Below the pieces are notes generated by a model. The model did not search any database, was not told the DNA's origin, and saw only the letters and a program-made list of their open reading frames with translations. DNA of 10,776 bases from Mycobacterium sp. (GTDB lineage Bacteria; Actinomycetota; Actinomycetes; Mycobacteriales; Mycobacteriaceae), in assembly GCA_023264755.1 (NCBI GenBank), contig JAHFVB010000113.1, positions 1 to 10,776 on the forward strand. The letters are read 5' to 3'. The position numbers were made by a program, and so were the translations under genes. Position 1 is the first letter of the stretch. Every line of letters begins with the position of its first letter. Positions 1-7,199 of this stretch are shown here, in pieces.

Positions 1-46
1 CCCGTAGTCATGCTTCCGAACCAGAACACCTCAACCTAGGCTTCAG

Positions 47-553
47 ATGAAACGACTCCTGACGGCGATGGCCGTGGCGGCGGCGGTGGCGTCGGCGCTA
101 GCACCAACGGCCGCAGCGCAACCCACGGCTCCGCCGGCGCCGCCCACGGCTCGCCCATGCGAATGGGTGACGGCGGCCGAGGCAACCGACATCTTCGGCA
201 AGCCCGTGACGCTCGGGCCGAGCAGCGGCCCGGTGAGCTCGCCCGACACCGGCTGCTTCTACATCGCGGCAGCTGACGGCAGCGGCGTCGGGATCAGTTC
301 CGAGCTGCTTCTGCCGGGCCCGCCGGCGGCGGCCTCGATGCTTGCCGACGCTGCCGCGAAACCCGGCGCGGCCACCGTCAACGGGCTCGGGGTCGACGCG
401 GTGTGCGTATTCGAGCCTCGGGTCACACCACCGTCCACCACGGTCCTGGTCTTGCTGGACGGTGGTCGCATCTACCGCGTCACCGCGGCGTACGAGTACT
501 GCACCACCGTCGAGCGTTTCGCTCGAACGGCCGTCGACCGGATCACCAGCTAG
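47..553 (+). CDS. Small secreted protein with four cysteines, DUF3558-like
   Basis: A 168-aa exported protein of unknown function. Residues 1-24 form a classic Sec signal peptide: two basic residues (KR), an Ala/Val/Leu hydrophobic core, and cleavage probably after AAA at 24. A Pro/Ala-rich linker (25-37) follows. The mature domain has Cys38, Cys70, Cys120 and Cys152, enough for two disulfides, as expected outside the membrane. The spacing, with CEWVTAAEAT near the start and a GCFY motif about 30 residues later, recalls the actinobacterial DUF3558 family of secreted or lipid-anchored proteins, but I cannot confirm membership, and there is no lipobox cysteine. The ATG has a weak AGG at 38-40, 6 nt upstream. 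A lipoprotein gene follows after 37 bp in the same direction, so the two are probably an envelope operon. Confidence in the gene is high; in the family, low. Confidence 0.85.
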   Translation: MKRLLTAMAVAAAVASALAPTAAAQPTAPPAPPTARPCEWVTAAEATDIFGKPVTLGPSSGPVSSPDTGCFYIAAADGSGVGISSELLLPGPPAAASMLADAAAKPGAATVNGLGVDAVCVFEPRVTPPSTTVLVLLDGGRIYRVTAAYEYCTTVERFARTAVDRITS

Positions 554-590
554 CCGCCACGGCTCGAGCAACCTTGCGAAAGGACCCGTC

Positions 591-1910
591 ATGAAGCATC
601 TTTCGACCCACGCCACCGCCTGGCGGGCCGGACTCGCCCTCGTCGCATCCGCGTCGATACTGCTGTCCGGGTGCTCGTCATCACCGAATTCGACGTCAGC
701 GCAATCCAGTTCGACTGACCCGGCCACGTCGGTTGCGACGTCGGCCAGCCCCGCCCCTCCCGCGGCCACGCCCGCGGTCGCCCACGGGGTGGCCCGCGGC
801 ATCGCCGACGTGCCGTGGTCGCAGGTCGGCCCCGGCTGGATGCTGGCGGTGTGGACGCCCGTCACGCCGCACCGGCCGGGCAGTCAACCCCCGCCGACCA
901 ACCCTGCTCCCGCAGCCGCGAACGACGTGTTGTATCTCGTCAGTCCGACGGGCGACCGGTACTCGATGACCGAATTGCCCTCGGGCGACGATGCACTGGA
1001 GATCGCCGATTGGTCGGGTGACGGAAGCGACGCGCTGCTGACCCCGCAGTACGGAAGGCACGAAGACGCGATCTCCCTGGATCTGCACACCGGTGCGCAC
1101 ATCACCATCCCCAACACGGGCACCCTCGAATTCACCCGCCCGAACGGCAAGGCCCTGCTGTCGTCGACCACCTTCAACGGCAGCGAACCCGGCACGTTGA
1201 AGCGCATCGACATGGCGGGCAACGAACAATTCGTCTACCCGACGAAGGAGCTCGGCGGAGCGGGACAATTCGGCGGCCAGTACCTCGAAACGCCCGACGG
1301 GACACGACTCGTGCTGAGCACCGCCAACCTCGGCAACGAGCTCGTGCCCAGGACCGACAACAGCCTGGTGGTGATGAGCAACGACGGGTCGATCGTGCGC
1401 ACGCTGCCCGCCCCGATGCCGAAAGCGATGTGTTCGCCGGTGAAGTGGTGGACTCCCGACGTGATCCTCGTGCACTGCGCCGCCGAACGAGACGGCGCCG
1501 AGCAGCTGTGGGAGGTACCGGTGGACGGCAGCAAGCCCACCGCGTTGACCGCGGTGAACACCCACGACGACGCACCCGGCTTCGAGGGCAATTACGGCAA
1601 TTGGGAGGCCTACCGCTTGACGAGTGGCACCTACCTGCCCACTGCGGGAGCATGCGGCACCACGTTCGTCTCCCGGCTGACGCCGGACGGCCACACCGAA
1701 CGCGTCAAGATTCCCGGCGTCAGCGACAGCGCGGACCTCGCGGGTGTCAGCGGCGACAAGCTCGTCATCGTCGGCCAGGTCGGCTGCGGTGGCGGGGACT
1801 CGCTGGTGACCTACGATCCGGTCGCGAACGCATCGACCGTGCTCCTAGGGCCGCCGATCACCAACGGTGGCGGCATCGAGGGGGTCCGGCTGTATCCGAG
1901 CGAGCAGTGA
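591..1910 (+). CDS. Beta-propeller-like (TolB/WD40-type) lipoprotein
   Basis: A 439-aa lipoprotein. Residues 1-27 are a lipoprotein signal ending in the lipobox LSGC, with lipidated Cys28, so the protein should be anchored to the outer face of the plasma membrane or the cell envelope. Residues 29-65 are a Ser/Thr/Ala/Pro-rich tether. The rest (about 70-439) consists of repeated short beta-rich units such as LYLVSPTGDRYSMTEL, ISLDLHTGAHITI, LVVMSNDGSIVRTLP, LWEVPVDGSKPTAL and LVTYDPVANASTVLL. This strand-turn-DG/TG pattern is typical of TolB-like or WD40-like propellers; I saw no enzymatic motif. The ATG at 591 is chosen because it gives the lipobox and has AAAGGA 6 nt upstream; the frame is open back to 342, but that part overlaps the previous gene and lacks a signal. 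Ligand or partner is unknown; a binding or scaffolding role is inference. Confidence 0.88.
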   Translation: MKHLSTHATAWRAGLALVASASILLSGCSSSPNSTSAQSSSTDPATSVATSASPAPPAATPAVAHGVARGIADVPWSQVGPGWMLAVWTPVTPHRPGSQPPPTNPAPAAANDVLYLVSPTGDRYSMTELPSGDDALEIADWSGDGSDALLTPQYGRHEDAISLDLHTGAHITIPNTGTLEFTRPNGKALLSSTTFNGSEPGTLKRIDMAGNEQFVYPTKELGGAGQFGGQYLETPDGTRLVLSTANLGNELVPRTDNSLVVMSNDGSIVRTLPAPMPKAMCSPVKWWTPDVILVHCAAERDGAEQLWEVPVDGSKPTALTAVNTHDDAPGFEGNYGNWEAYRLTSGTYLPTAGACGTTFVSRLTPDGHTERVKIPGVSDSADLAGVSGDKLVIVGQVGCGGGDSLVTYDPVANASTVLLGPPITNGGGIEGVRLYPSEQ

Positions 1911-1911
1911 G

Positions 1912-1931
1912 GGCAGCGCTGCTCAGCTGCC
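1912..1931. terminator. Possible bidirectional hairpin between convergent genes
   Basis: GGCAGC (1912-1917) and GCTGCC (1926-1931) form a 6-bp inverted repeat with an 8-nt loop, starting 1 bp after the lipoprotein stop and overlapping the last codons of the convergent TetR gene. The core GCAGCGCTGC is itself palindromic. There is no U-tract, which is common in mycobacterial terminators but leaves this call weak. Confidence 0.3.
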
Positions 1932-2513
1932 GACGAACTGTTCGACGAGCAGTCGGAGCCGGTCTGATTCGTACTCGGGTCGTAGTCGTCCGGCTCGGCC
2001 GAGGCTGACCAGTCCGTGCAGGGCAGCCCAGAACACCTCGGTGAGGGTGTCGGCATCTTGCTCGCCGGCGATGAGGCCGACCGCTTGGTGCAGCTCGGCG
2101 AAGGCCGAAGTCAGCTGCGGTGGCGTGTCCTGGGCGGCGAAGCGCAGGGTGGTCGCTCTGGTGAACATCGCGTCGTAGACGGCCGGGTTGGCACGGGCGA
2201 AGTCGAGGTAGGCGTGCGCGACGTCGGCCAGGGCATCGCCGGCGGAGCCGGCGCTCAGCCGGGCCGCCCTTGTCGCGTCGCCAAGCTCGCCGAATCCGTC
2301 GATGGCCACGGCCTCGGCGATCTGTTCCAGGCCCGTGAAGTGCTTGTACAAGACGGGCTGGCTGTATTCGATCTCGGCGGATAGCCGTCGGGTGGTGACG
2401 GCCTCCCAACCTTCGGCCTCGGCCAACCTGCGGGCCGTGGCGACGATCAGCCGGCGGCGGGCGGCCCGCTCGCGGTCCCGACGAGCTTCGATGACCATGC
2501 CCGACGATAGCAC
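1923..2513 (-). CDS. TetR-family transcriptional repressor (WHG-type C-terminus)
   Basis: A 196-aa regulator from the GTG at 2513, or 191 aa from an in-frame ATG at 2498. The N-terminal TetR DNA-binding domain (about 16-62) includes a helix-turn-helix at 39-59 ending in the family hallmark LYKHF. The ligand-binding half has a WHG-like signature, FWAALHGLVSL, at 161-171. The gene is divergent from a NIPSNAP/DUF4267 gene pair. The intergenic region has two copies of an 11-bp palindrome, so autoregulation and repression of the divergent pair is the natural reading. The ligand is unknown. Neither start has a convincing Shine-Dalgarno. A TAGCAT -10-like hexamer (2527 to 2522, minus strand) lies 8 nt before the GTG, which would suit a leaderless transcript starting at or near it, so I kept the longer form; the ATG remains possible. 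Confidence 0.9.
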   Translation of the reverse strand: MLSSGMVIEARRDRERAARRRLIVATARRLAEAEGWEAVTTRRLSAEIEYSQPVLYKHFTGLEQIAEAVAIDGFGELGDATRAARLSAGSAGDALADVAHAYLDFARANPAVYDAMFTRATTLRFAAQDTPPQLTSAFAELHQAVGLIAGEQDADTLTEVFWAALHGLVSLGRAGRLRPEYESDRLRLLVEQFVGS

Positions 2514-2525
2514 GGCTACAAATGC

Positions 2526-2536
2526 TAGCGACGCTA
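2526..2536. promoter_or_regulatory. Putative TetR operator, copy 1
   Basis: TAGCGACGCTA is a perfect inverted repeat (TAGCG-A-CGCTA) directly abutting the -35 hexamer of the NIPSNAP promoter. A second copy with the same pattern, TAGCGNYGCTA, lies 34 bp downstream. Position and pairing suggest binding by the adjacent TetR regulator; this is inference from sequence. Confidence 0.6.
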
Positions 2537-2565
2537 TTGACGTGCTGGCGAGCAGGGGTTAGCGT
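2537..2565 (+). promoter_or_regulatory. Promoter of the NIPSNAP-DUF4267 unit
   Basis: TTGACG (2537-2542) is a strong -35 match. After a 17-bp spacer comes TAGCGT (2560-2565), which fits the mycobacterial TANNNT -10. The predicted transcription start is near 2572, giving a leader of about 35 nt before the ATG at 2608. One operator copy touches the -35 and the other overlaps the -10, a classic layout for blocking RNA polymerase. Confidence 0.55.
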
Positions 2566-2578
2566 TGCTAGCGCTAGC
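2560..2578. promoter_or_regulatory. Putative TetR operator, copy 2, with overlapping palindrome
   Basis: TAGCGTTGCTA (2560-2570) matches the pattern of copy 1 and overlaps the -10 element. It runs into a perfect 12-bp palindrome, GCTAGCGCTAGC (2567-2578), which contains another TAGCG/CGCTA pair. The cluster could bind more than one repressor dimer. Confidence 0.55.
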
Positions 2579-2607
2579 CCACCTCAACTGAAGGCGATTG
2601 GTATTCG

Positions 2608-2925
2608 ATGTTTCAGCTCAGGACCTACACCCTAAGAACGCCCGACGCCCTGCACCGGTATGCCACGGTCCATTGGGCCCGTCACCTGGCCACCTTCCCG
2701 CCATTCGGGGTCACCACCCACGGGCTGTGGACCGAGCCCGGCGACGGCGCGAATCGGCTCGTCGCGCTAGTCAGCTACCCACCGGGCGCCGACCCCGAGG
2801 AGATCGCGCAGCAGCTCATGTCCAGCCCCGAATTCGCCGCCGACATGGCCGGCTTCGACGTCGCAGACATCGTCGACGTCCAGACGATGCTCCTCGATCC
2901 CACCTCGTGCTCGCCGCTCCACTGA
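2608..2925 (+). CDS. NIPSNAP family protein
   Basis: A 105-aa small cytoplasmic protein with no signal peptide. The opening MFQLRTYTLRTPDALHRY, the following HWARHLATFPPFGVTTHGLW, and the late FAADMAGFDVADIVDVQTMLL match the ferredoxin-like alpha/beta-barrel layout of NIPSNAP proteins (one domain, about 100 aa). Bacterial members are often next to oxidoreductases or stress genes, and their biochemical role is mostly unknown; no catalytic residue can be assigned here. The ATG at 2608 begins at the conserved family start; its Shine-Dalgarno is weak (AAGGCG about 11 nt upstream). It is the first gene of a two-gene unit (16 bp to the next start) under the TetR-controlled promoter. Confidence 0.85.
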   Translation: MFQLRTYTLRTPDALHRYATVHWARHLATFPPFGVTTHGLWTEPGDGANRLVALVSYPPGADPEEIAQQLMSSPEFAADMAGFDVADIVDVQTMLLDPTSCSPLH

Positions 2926-2941
2926 CCAAGGACTGCTCATC

Positions 2942-3322
2942 ATGACCATCACGATCATCGGCTACGTGCTCGCCGGACTCATCGCCGCCGGCATCGTCTT
3001 CATCGGCGCACGGTTCCTTCTCGCGCCGGGCGTCGCGGCCGCCGGCTACGGCGTGCAGCCAGACCTCGCCCAACGATCCGTCGGCGCCTACCTGAACGTC
3101 AAGGGCGTCCGCGACATCGCATCGGGACTGTTCGTCTTCATCCTGATCGCGGCGGGCGCTACCCACCTGCTGGGTTGGGTGATATTGGCCGCCACCATCA
3201 TTCCGGTCGCCGACGCGGCCATCGTGCTCGGCAATGACGGCCCCAAGTCGACTGCCTGGGGAGTCCACGGCCTCACCGCCGCAGTCATGCTCGTGACCGC
3301 TGCGCTGTTACTCGCTTCCTAG
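2942..3322 (+). CDS. DUF4267 family small membrane protein
   Basis: A 126-aa integral membrane protein with four predicted transmembrane helices at about 4-26, 58-73, 77-97 and 106-124. The conserved block between helices 1 and 2 (ARFLLAPGVAAAGYGV, then RSVGAYLNVKGVRDIASG) is typical of DUF4267 proteins, often annotated as small hydrophobic membrane proteins. Function is unknown for the family. The ATG has AAGGA 9 nt upstream. It follows the NIPSNAP gene closely and should share its TetR-repressed promoter. It converges with the acyl-CoA synthetase gene, 13 bp away, leaving no room for a separate terminator. Confidence 0.85.
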   Translation: MTITIIGYVLAGLIAAGIVFIGARFLLAPGVAAAGYGVQPDLAQRSVGAYLNVKGVRDIASGLFVFILIAAGATHLLGWVILAATIIPVADAAIVLGNDGPKSTAWGVHGLTAAVMLVTAALLLAS

Positions 3323-3335
3323 GGCGGCAAGTTCG

Positions 3336-5447
3336 CTAACCCGGCCAGCCCGAGTCCGGGCGGGAGTGACCGGCGGCCAACGTGCGCTTCAAGATCTTTC
3401 CCGTCGCGGTGCGCGGCAGTTGATCGACGAACGTGACGTCGCGTGGGATCGAGAAGCGACTCAGGCGATGACGGACGTAGCCCTGGACCATCCGCTCGTC
3501 CAGCGACGCGCCCGCGGTGCACACGACGAAGGCGGCGAGGCGTTGCCCGAATTCCGGATCGGGTACGCCGACCACGGCGACTTCGGCGACCTGCGGCAGG
3601 CGCGCGATGGCTTCTTCGACGGGCCGCGGGAACACGTTCTCGCCGCCGGAGATGATCATGTCGTCGGCGCGGCCGGCGACGAACAGCCGCCCGCTGGCAT
3701 CGAGATACCCGAGGTCGCCGGTATCCATCAGCTGGTCTTCGATGGCCGGCGATGCCGCATTGGTGTAGCCGTCGAACAGCATGTCGTTGCCGACGAAGAC
3801 CCGCCCGACCGCGCCGATCGGGACCGGAGCGCCATCCTGATCGAGCACGGCGATGCGCGTGCCCAATGGCGGTCGACCGGCGGTGGTCGGGGCGAGGCGT
3901 AGATCGGCGGGATCGGCGACCGTTGCCCACGACACCTCGGTGGAGCCGTAGAAGTTGTACAGCACGTCGCCGAAGACGTCCATGAACTTGATTGCGGAGG
4001 CGCCGGGGATCGGCGACCCACTGCTGGCGACCACCTTCAGTGACGACGTGTCGTATCGGCTGATGACCTCCTGCGGCAACTCGAGAATCCGCTGCAACAT
4101 CACCGGAACCACGATCAGAACGGTGCAGCGCTGCGCCTCAATGGTTTTCAAGCACTCTTCGGCGTCGAACCGTTCCATCAACACCACGGTGGCGCGCAGC
4201 GGAGTGCTCAGTTGCAGCGCAGCGAGGCCCCAGGCGTGGAACAGCGGCGCGGACACCAACATGACCTCGTCGCGGTGCAGCGGCATCCGCGACAACATCG
4301 CGGCGACGGCGCCGAAGCCGTGCGGAGTGGGTCGGCGGGCGCCCTTCGGCGTGCCGGTGGTACCCGAGGTGAGCACGACCAGCTTTCCGGCTCGCTTCGG
4401 TGGCGACACCGCACTGGCGCGAGCTCCGGCGGAAATCAGATCGTCGATCGAACGTCGTTGGGGCACTGCCGAACCGGGATGTGTCGAGATACGCGGAAGT
4501 GCGGCGGGCAGATAGCGCACCTGGGGCTCGAAGTCGTCGTCGACGAAGACGGCGTCGACTTCGTTGTGCGCGATGATTTCTTCGATCGGATGGGCGGCCA
4601 GGCCGGTGTTGAGCAACACCAGGTCTGCGCCCAATTTGCTTGCTGCCACCATGCATTCGACCATCGCCGAATGATTGCGGGCGAGGATCGCGAACTTGCT
4701 GGCTTCGGTGAAGCCGTTGGCGGCCAGGCCGGCGGCCAGGTGGGTGGTCCGCTCGGCCACGTTCGCGTATGTCGACGTCCCATGGCCGTCGACCAGTGCG
4801 ATCCGGCGCGGCGATCGCGCGGCGGCGGCGCCGAGCCCGCCTGCCAGCGTGAAGCCCCACCTGGCAAGGGAATTGAGCTGGCGCAGCCCAAGATCTGGCC
4901 GCGATGCGCGTACCACACCGCTGACGATCATCGTCTTCGCGACGCTGAGCTGCAGTGAGTGCATGTCGCCCATGTTGACCAGCACCGACGACTGCTTGCC
5001 GTCGAGATACTCGGAGATGCGCCCCAGACCTTCTCGGATCCAGTTCTGGATGGCGCCGTCATTGACCTTCGCCAGGTCGGGGTGCAGCTGCCCGACGGCA
5101 AAGATCCTCAGTGCGATCCGGGTGCCGTCCGAGTCAGGGGTCAGGCGAATCGACACCAGACTGCGGCTGGCCGGAGTTGCCTCCAGGCGTATCTCGGTGT
5201 TCGACGGGCGGACCGCCAGGCGCAGCTCCTGAACGACGACGTGGCCGCGAGGGGTCGACAGCCGGACCTCGAATTGCTGCGCGGCATCGGAGACCTGCTC
5301 GCACGAGCCAAGTCCCCGGAAGAAACGCGGGTACCAGTCGGGGGACTGCAAGATGCGCCAGACCTCGGGACACGGGTGATCCAGCGTGGTGTCGAAAGCG
5401 ATCACGTCACTTGGCACGCTGGTCCTGTCAGGTTGTTCGTGGGCCAA
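3336..5447 (-). CDS. SRPBCC domain fused to FadD-type acyl-CoA synthetase
   Basis: A 703-aa two-domain enzyme. Residues about 13-150 resemble an SRPBCC (START/polyketide-cyclase-like) lipid-binding domain: PCPEVWRILQSPDWYPRFFRG at the front, a run of beta strands, then a long C-terminal helix (IQNWIREGLGRISEYL). Residues about 165-690 are a complete ANL adenylating enzyme: phosphate-binding loop LTSGTTGTPKG at 359-369, FYGSTE at 499-504, DTGD at 575-578, hinge GRADDMI at 592-598, GENVFP at 602-607, and TATGKILKR with the catalytic lysine at 684. It should activate a carboxylic acid with ATP and form a CoA thioester. The linker and early part (WGFTLAGGLGAAAARSPRRIALVDG) look like mycobacterial FadD12/FadD2-type proteins, normally about 540-560 aa. 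The frame is unbroken across the junction. The drawn start is TTG with no Shine-Dalgarno; GTG at 5417 (AGGA 5 nt upstream, 693 aa) is at least as likely. The substrate is unknown. Confidence 0.9.
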   Translation of the reverse strand: MAHEQPDRTSVPSDVIAFDTTLDHPCPEVWRILQSPDWYPRFFRGLGSCEQVSDAAQQFEVRLSTPRGHVVVQELRLAVRPSNTEIRLEATPASRSLVSIRLTPDSDGTRIALRIFAVGQLHPDLAKVNDGAIQNWIREGLGRISEYLDGKQSSVLVNMGDMHSLQLSVAKTMIVSGVVRASRPDLGLRQLNSLARWGFTLAGGLGAAAARSPRRIALVDGHGTSTYANVAERTTHLAAGLAANGFTEASKFAILARNHSAMVECMVAASKLGADLVLLNTGLAAHPIEEIIAHNEVDAVFVDDDFEPQVRYLPAALPRISTHPGSAVPQRRSIDDLISAGARASAVSPPKRAGKLVVLTSGTTGTPKGARRPTPHGFGAVAAMLSRMPLHRDEVMLVSAPLFHAWGLAALQLSTPLRATVVLMERFDAEECLKTIEAQRCTVLIVVPVMLQRILELPQEVISRYDTSSLKVVASSGSPIPGASAIKFMDVFGDVLYNFYGSTEVSWATVADPADLRLAPTTAGRPPLGTRIAVLDQDGAPVPIGAVGRVFVGNDMLFDGYTNAASPAIEDQLMDTGDLGYLDASGRLFVAGRADDMIISGGENVFPRPVEEAIARLPQVAEVAVVGVPDPEFGQRLAAFVVCTAGASLDERMVQGYVRHRLSRFSIPRDVTFVDQLPRTATGKILKRTLAAGHSRPDSGWPG

Positions 5448-5519
5448 CTAGGAGCACACATTGTGATTCATCGCTCGCCCATGCGGGTCCATTTGGTCGA
5501 CTGGACAGCTCTCGACCGG

Positions 5520-6638
5520 TCAGGCGGACGACGGGTCGGCCTTGAGTGATTCGAGGGCCGCGCGCAGCAGTCCCACGGCGGCGCGCGGGGTGGATGCGTG
5601 CGGCGAGAGCCTGACGTGCTCGCGGCGGGTGGTGGCGGTGAGGTCGGCGGCGGCCAGTGCTGCGCCCACCTCGGCTGCCGAATGCCCCGGGACGGTGAAG
5701 GCCAGGATCCCGGCGCGACGCTGACGCTCGGAGACGACGTGAGCGCCAAGGGAGTGCAGCGCGTCTTCGAACTCGCCGACACACTCGGCGATGCGCGCCG
5801 CGAGCGCTGCCACGCCGGCTGCTTCGACCAGTTCGAGAGCGGCGCCGAGCGCGCCGGAGCTGACCGGGCTGAGATGGGTGATCGACCAGGCCGCCGCGCA
5901 GGGGGCCGGTGGGTGGATCGCGTCGTCGAAGACATCGGCGTCGAGCGCGCCCGTCCAGCCCGACAGGAGGGCGTCCATGCGGTCCAGCGCGCGGTCGGAA
6001 AGTACCGCGAATCCGGTGCCCCAGCCGGCCCGCAGCCACTTCTGACCACCGACGACCAATACGTCGGCAGCGGCCCACGGTTCCTCGGTGACCCCAAACC
6101 CTTGGATGCCGTCGACCACGAGCAGCCGGTCGCCGACGACGTCGCGCAGCGCGGCCAGGTCCGCGCGATATCCGGTCCGAAAGTCCACCGCACTCAGGGC
6201 GACCAGCGACGTCGTCGGGCGCAGTGCCGCGGCGACGCGCTCGGGGCTGACGGGTCCGCTGGTCAGGTGGCGGACGGTGAGGCGCCCGGCCTGTTCGGCG
6301 CGCGCCCACGGGTAGGTGTTGGCGGGAAACTCGGCCGCCGAGAGCAGCACCTCGCTGCCGACGGGGGCATGGAAGGCGGCCTGGAACAATCCGAGGCTGG
6401 TGTTGGGCAGCAAGACGACTTGGTCGGTGCGGGACCCCGTCAGCCGGGCGATGGCCGCCTTGGCCCGGTCCTCCTGACGCATCAACTCGTCGACGGTGCC
6501 CACGCGGGCCTGGCCGACCTGGTCGAGCAGCATCGCGGTGGTCTGACGTACGACCCGCGATGGCGGTCCCACCCGCGCGAAGTCGAGATAGCCGCCAGAT
6601 TCGTCGCACTGGCCGCGGTACGCCTCGAGGTTGCCCAT
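5520..6638 (-). CDS. Class V aminotransferase-fold PLP enzyme
   Basis: A 372-aa enzyme of the class V aminotransferase group (cysteine desulfurase, isopenicillin-N epimerase and related fold). Visible marks are LLPNTSLGLFQAAF (76-89), where cofactor phosphate binds; VVDGIQGFG (174-182), with Asp176 and Gln179 contacting the pyridine ring; VVGGQKWLRAGWGTGF (195-210), with Lys200 as the Schiff-base lysine; and HVRLSPH (341-347), with the carboxylate-binding arginine at 343. I see no cysteine desulfurase-style catalytic Cys loop, so an aminotransferase, lyase or epimerase is likelier. The substrate is not predictable. The ATG at 6638 is preceded by two in-frame GTG codons, and no clear Shine-Dalgarno exists for any of the three. 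The frame stays open to 7472, but upstream residues are Arg/Gly-rich noise overlapping another gene. The SRPBCC-FadD gene follows after 72 bp on the same strand, and co-transcription is plausible. Confidence 0.87.
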   Translation of the reverse strand: MGNLEAYRGQCDESGGYLDFARVGPPSRVVRQTTAMLLDQVGQARVGTVDELMRQEDRAKAAIARLTGSRTDQVVLLPNTSLGLFQAAFHAPVGSEVLLSAAEFPANTYPWARAEQAGRLTVRHLTSGPVSPERVAAALRPTTSLVALSAVDFRTGYRADLAALRDVVGDRLLVVDGIQGFGVTEEPWAAADVLVVGGQKWLRAGWGTGFAVLSDRALDRMDALLSGWTGALDADVFDDAIHPPAPCAAAWSITHLSPVSSGALGAALELVEAAGVAALAARIAECVGEFEDALHSLGAHVVSERQRRAGILAFTVPGHSAAEVGAALAAADLTATTRREHVRLSPHASTPRAAVGLLRAALESLKADPSSA

Positions 6639-6721
6639 CACCACAGCACTATTGCAGTGATCGATGGGGCAAGTACCGGGCCTCGCCATCGCCCAAGGGC
6701 CGGCTAATCGGTTGGGGCAGC

Positions 6722-7171
6722 TCAGTCCAGGTCGGCGAGCGCCCTGCGGGCGGCTTCCAGTTCGGCTTCGAGCGCGGCCACCCTGGCGGCCTGCTGGGAG
6801 CGGGCCTCCTCGATGACCTCGTCGATGGGGGTGGCCAGGTCCTCGTGCAGTTCCTTGGCCGCTCGCGAGACGGCGGCGGCCGCGACCGCGAGGTTGCGGG
6901 CCAGGTAGGTGGACCCCTGCTTGAGCTCCGCGCGCCATTCCCCGTCGGCGGTACCGCTGACGGTAAGCGTCAGTTCCAGGGTCTTGGTCTTCTTTCCGGC
7001 TGTCTTCTTGGCCGGAGCCTTCTTCGGCTGCTCCCCGACAAGCGCCTCGGCGACGGGAGCGTCGGGAGCGGGAGTGCCTTCGGGCGAGGCGTTCTCGACC
7101 GAAGCAAGCAAGAGGTCGTCGGTGGCTGCGTCGGTGGGCAGCGCTTCTGCTGTCAGAGTGTCTACAGTCAT
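6722..7171 (-). CDS. Small Ala/Lys-rich coiled-coil protein behind an SOS box
   Basis: A 149-aa cytoplasmic protein that I cannot assign with certainty; it may belong to the actinobacterial DUF6319 group. It has an acidic, disordered N-terminus (1-48), a basic Lys/Ala/Pro run at 50-63 (KKAPAKKTAGKKTK) like the tails of histone-like DNA-binding proteins, a compact core (64-110) with a likely beta hairpin (LELTLTVSGTADGEWRAELK), and a charged C-terminal helix (117-149) with coiled-coil heptads (VAALEAELEAARRALADL). It has no signal peptide, membrane segment or catalytic motif. The ATG at 7171 has AAGGAG 12 nt upstream. A LexA-type box and TAATAT -10 lie upstream, so DNA-damage induction is expected. 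The basic run suggests, but does not prove, nucleic-acid contact. It lies 83 bp upstream of the aminotransferase gene on the same strand. Confidence 0.85.
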   Translation of the reverse strand: MTVDTLTAEALPTDAATDDLLLASVENASPEGTPAPDAPVAEALVGEQPKKAPAKKTAGKKTKTLELTLTVSGTADGEWRAELKQGSTYLARNLAVAAAAVSRAAKELHEDLATPIDEVIEEARSQQAARVAALEAELEAARRALADLD

Positions 7172-7199
7172 CGTTGCGGCGAACTCCTTCGAGGTGTGG

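Noticed and set aside
1..46. Promoter for the first gene
   Set aside because: Only 46 bp are visible and no convincing -35/-10 pair is seen; the promoter may lie outside the window.
98..865. Long antisense frame over the secreted protein and lipoprotein start
   Set aside because: Low-complexity Arg/Ala/Gly composition opposite two well-supported genes.
3348..3361. GCCCG/CGGGC hairpin near the convergent ends of DUF4267 and the acyl-CoA synthetase
   Set aside because: Only 5 bp, inside the synthetase coding end and without a U-tract; not distinguishable from chance at this GC content.
5428..6609. Long 393-aa open frame on the minus strand
   Set aside because: It overlaps the PLP enzyme in another frame, is Arg/Gly/Pro-rich, and has no domain; it is a GC-rich shadow.
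5598..6707. 369-aa plus-strand frame opposite the PLP enzyme
   Set aside because: No recognisable fold; it mirrors the codon structure of the real gene, whose cofactor motifs are intact.
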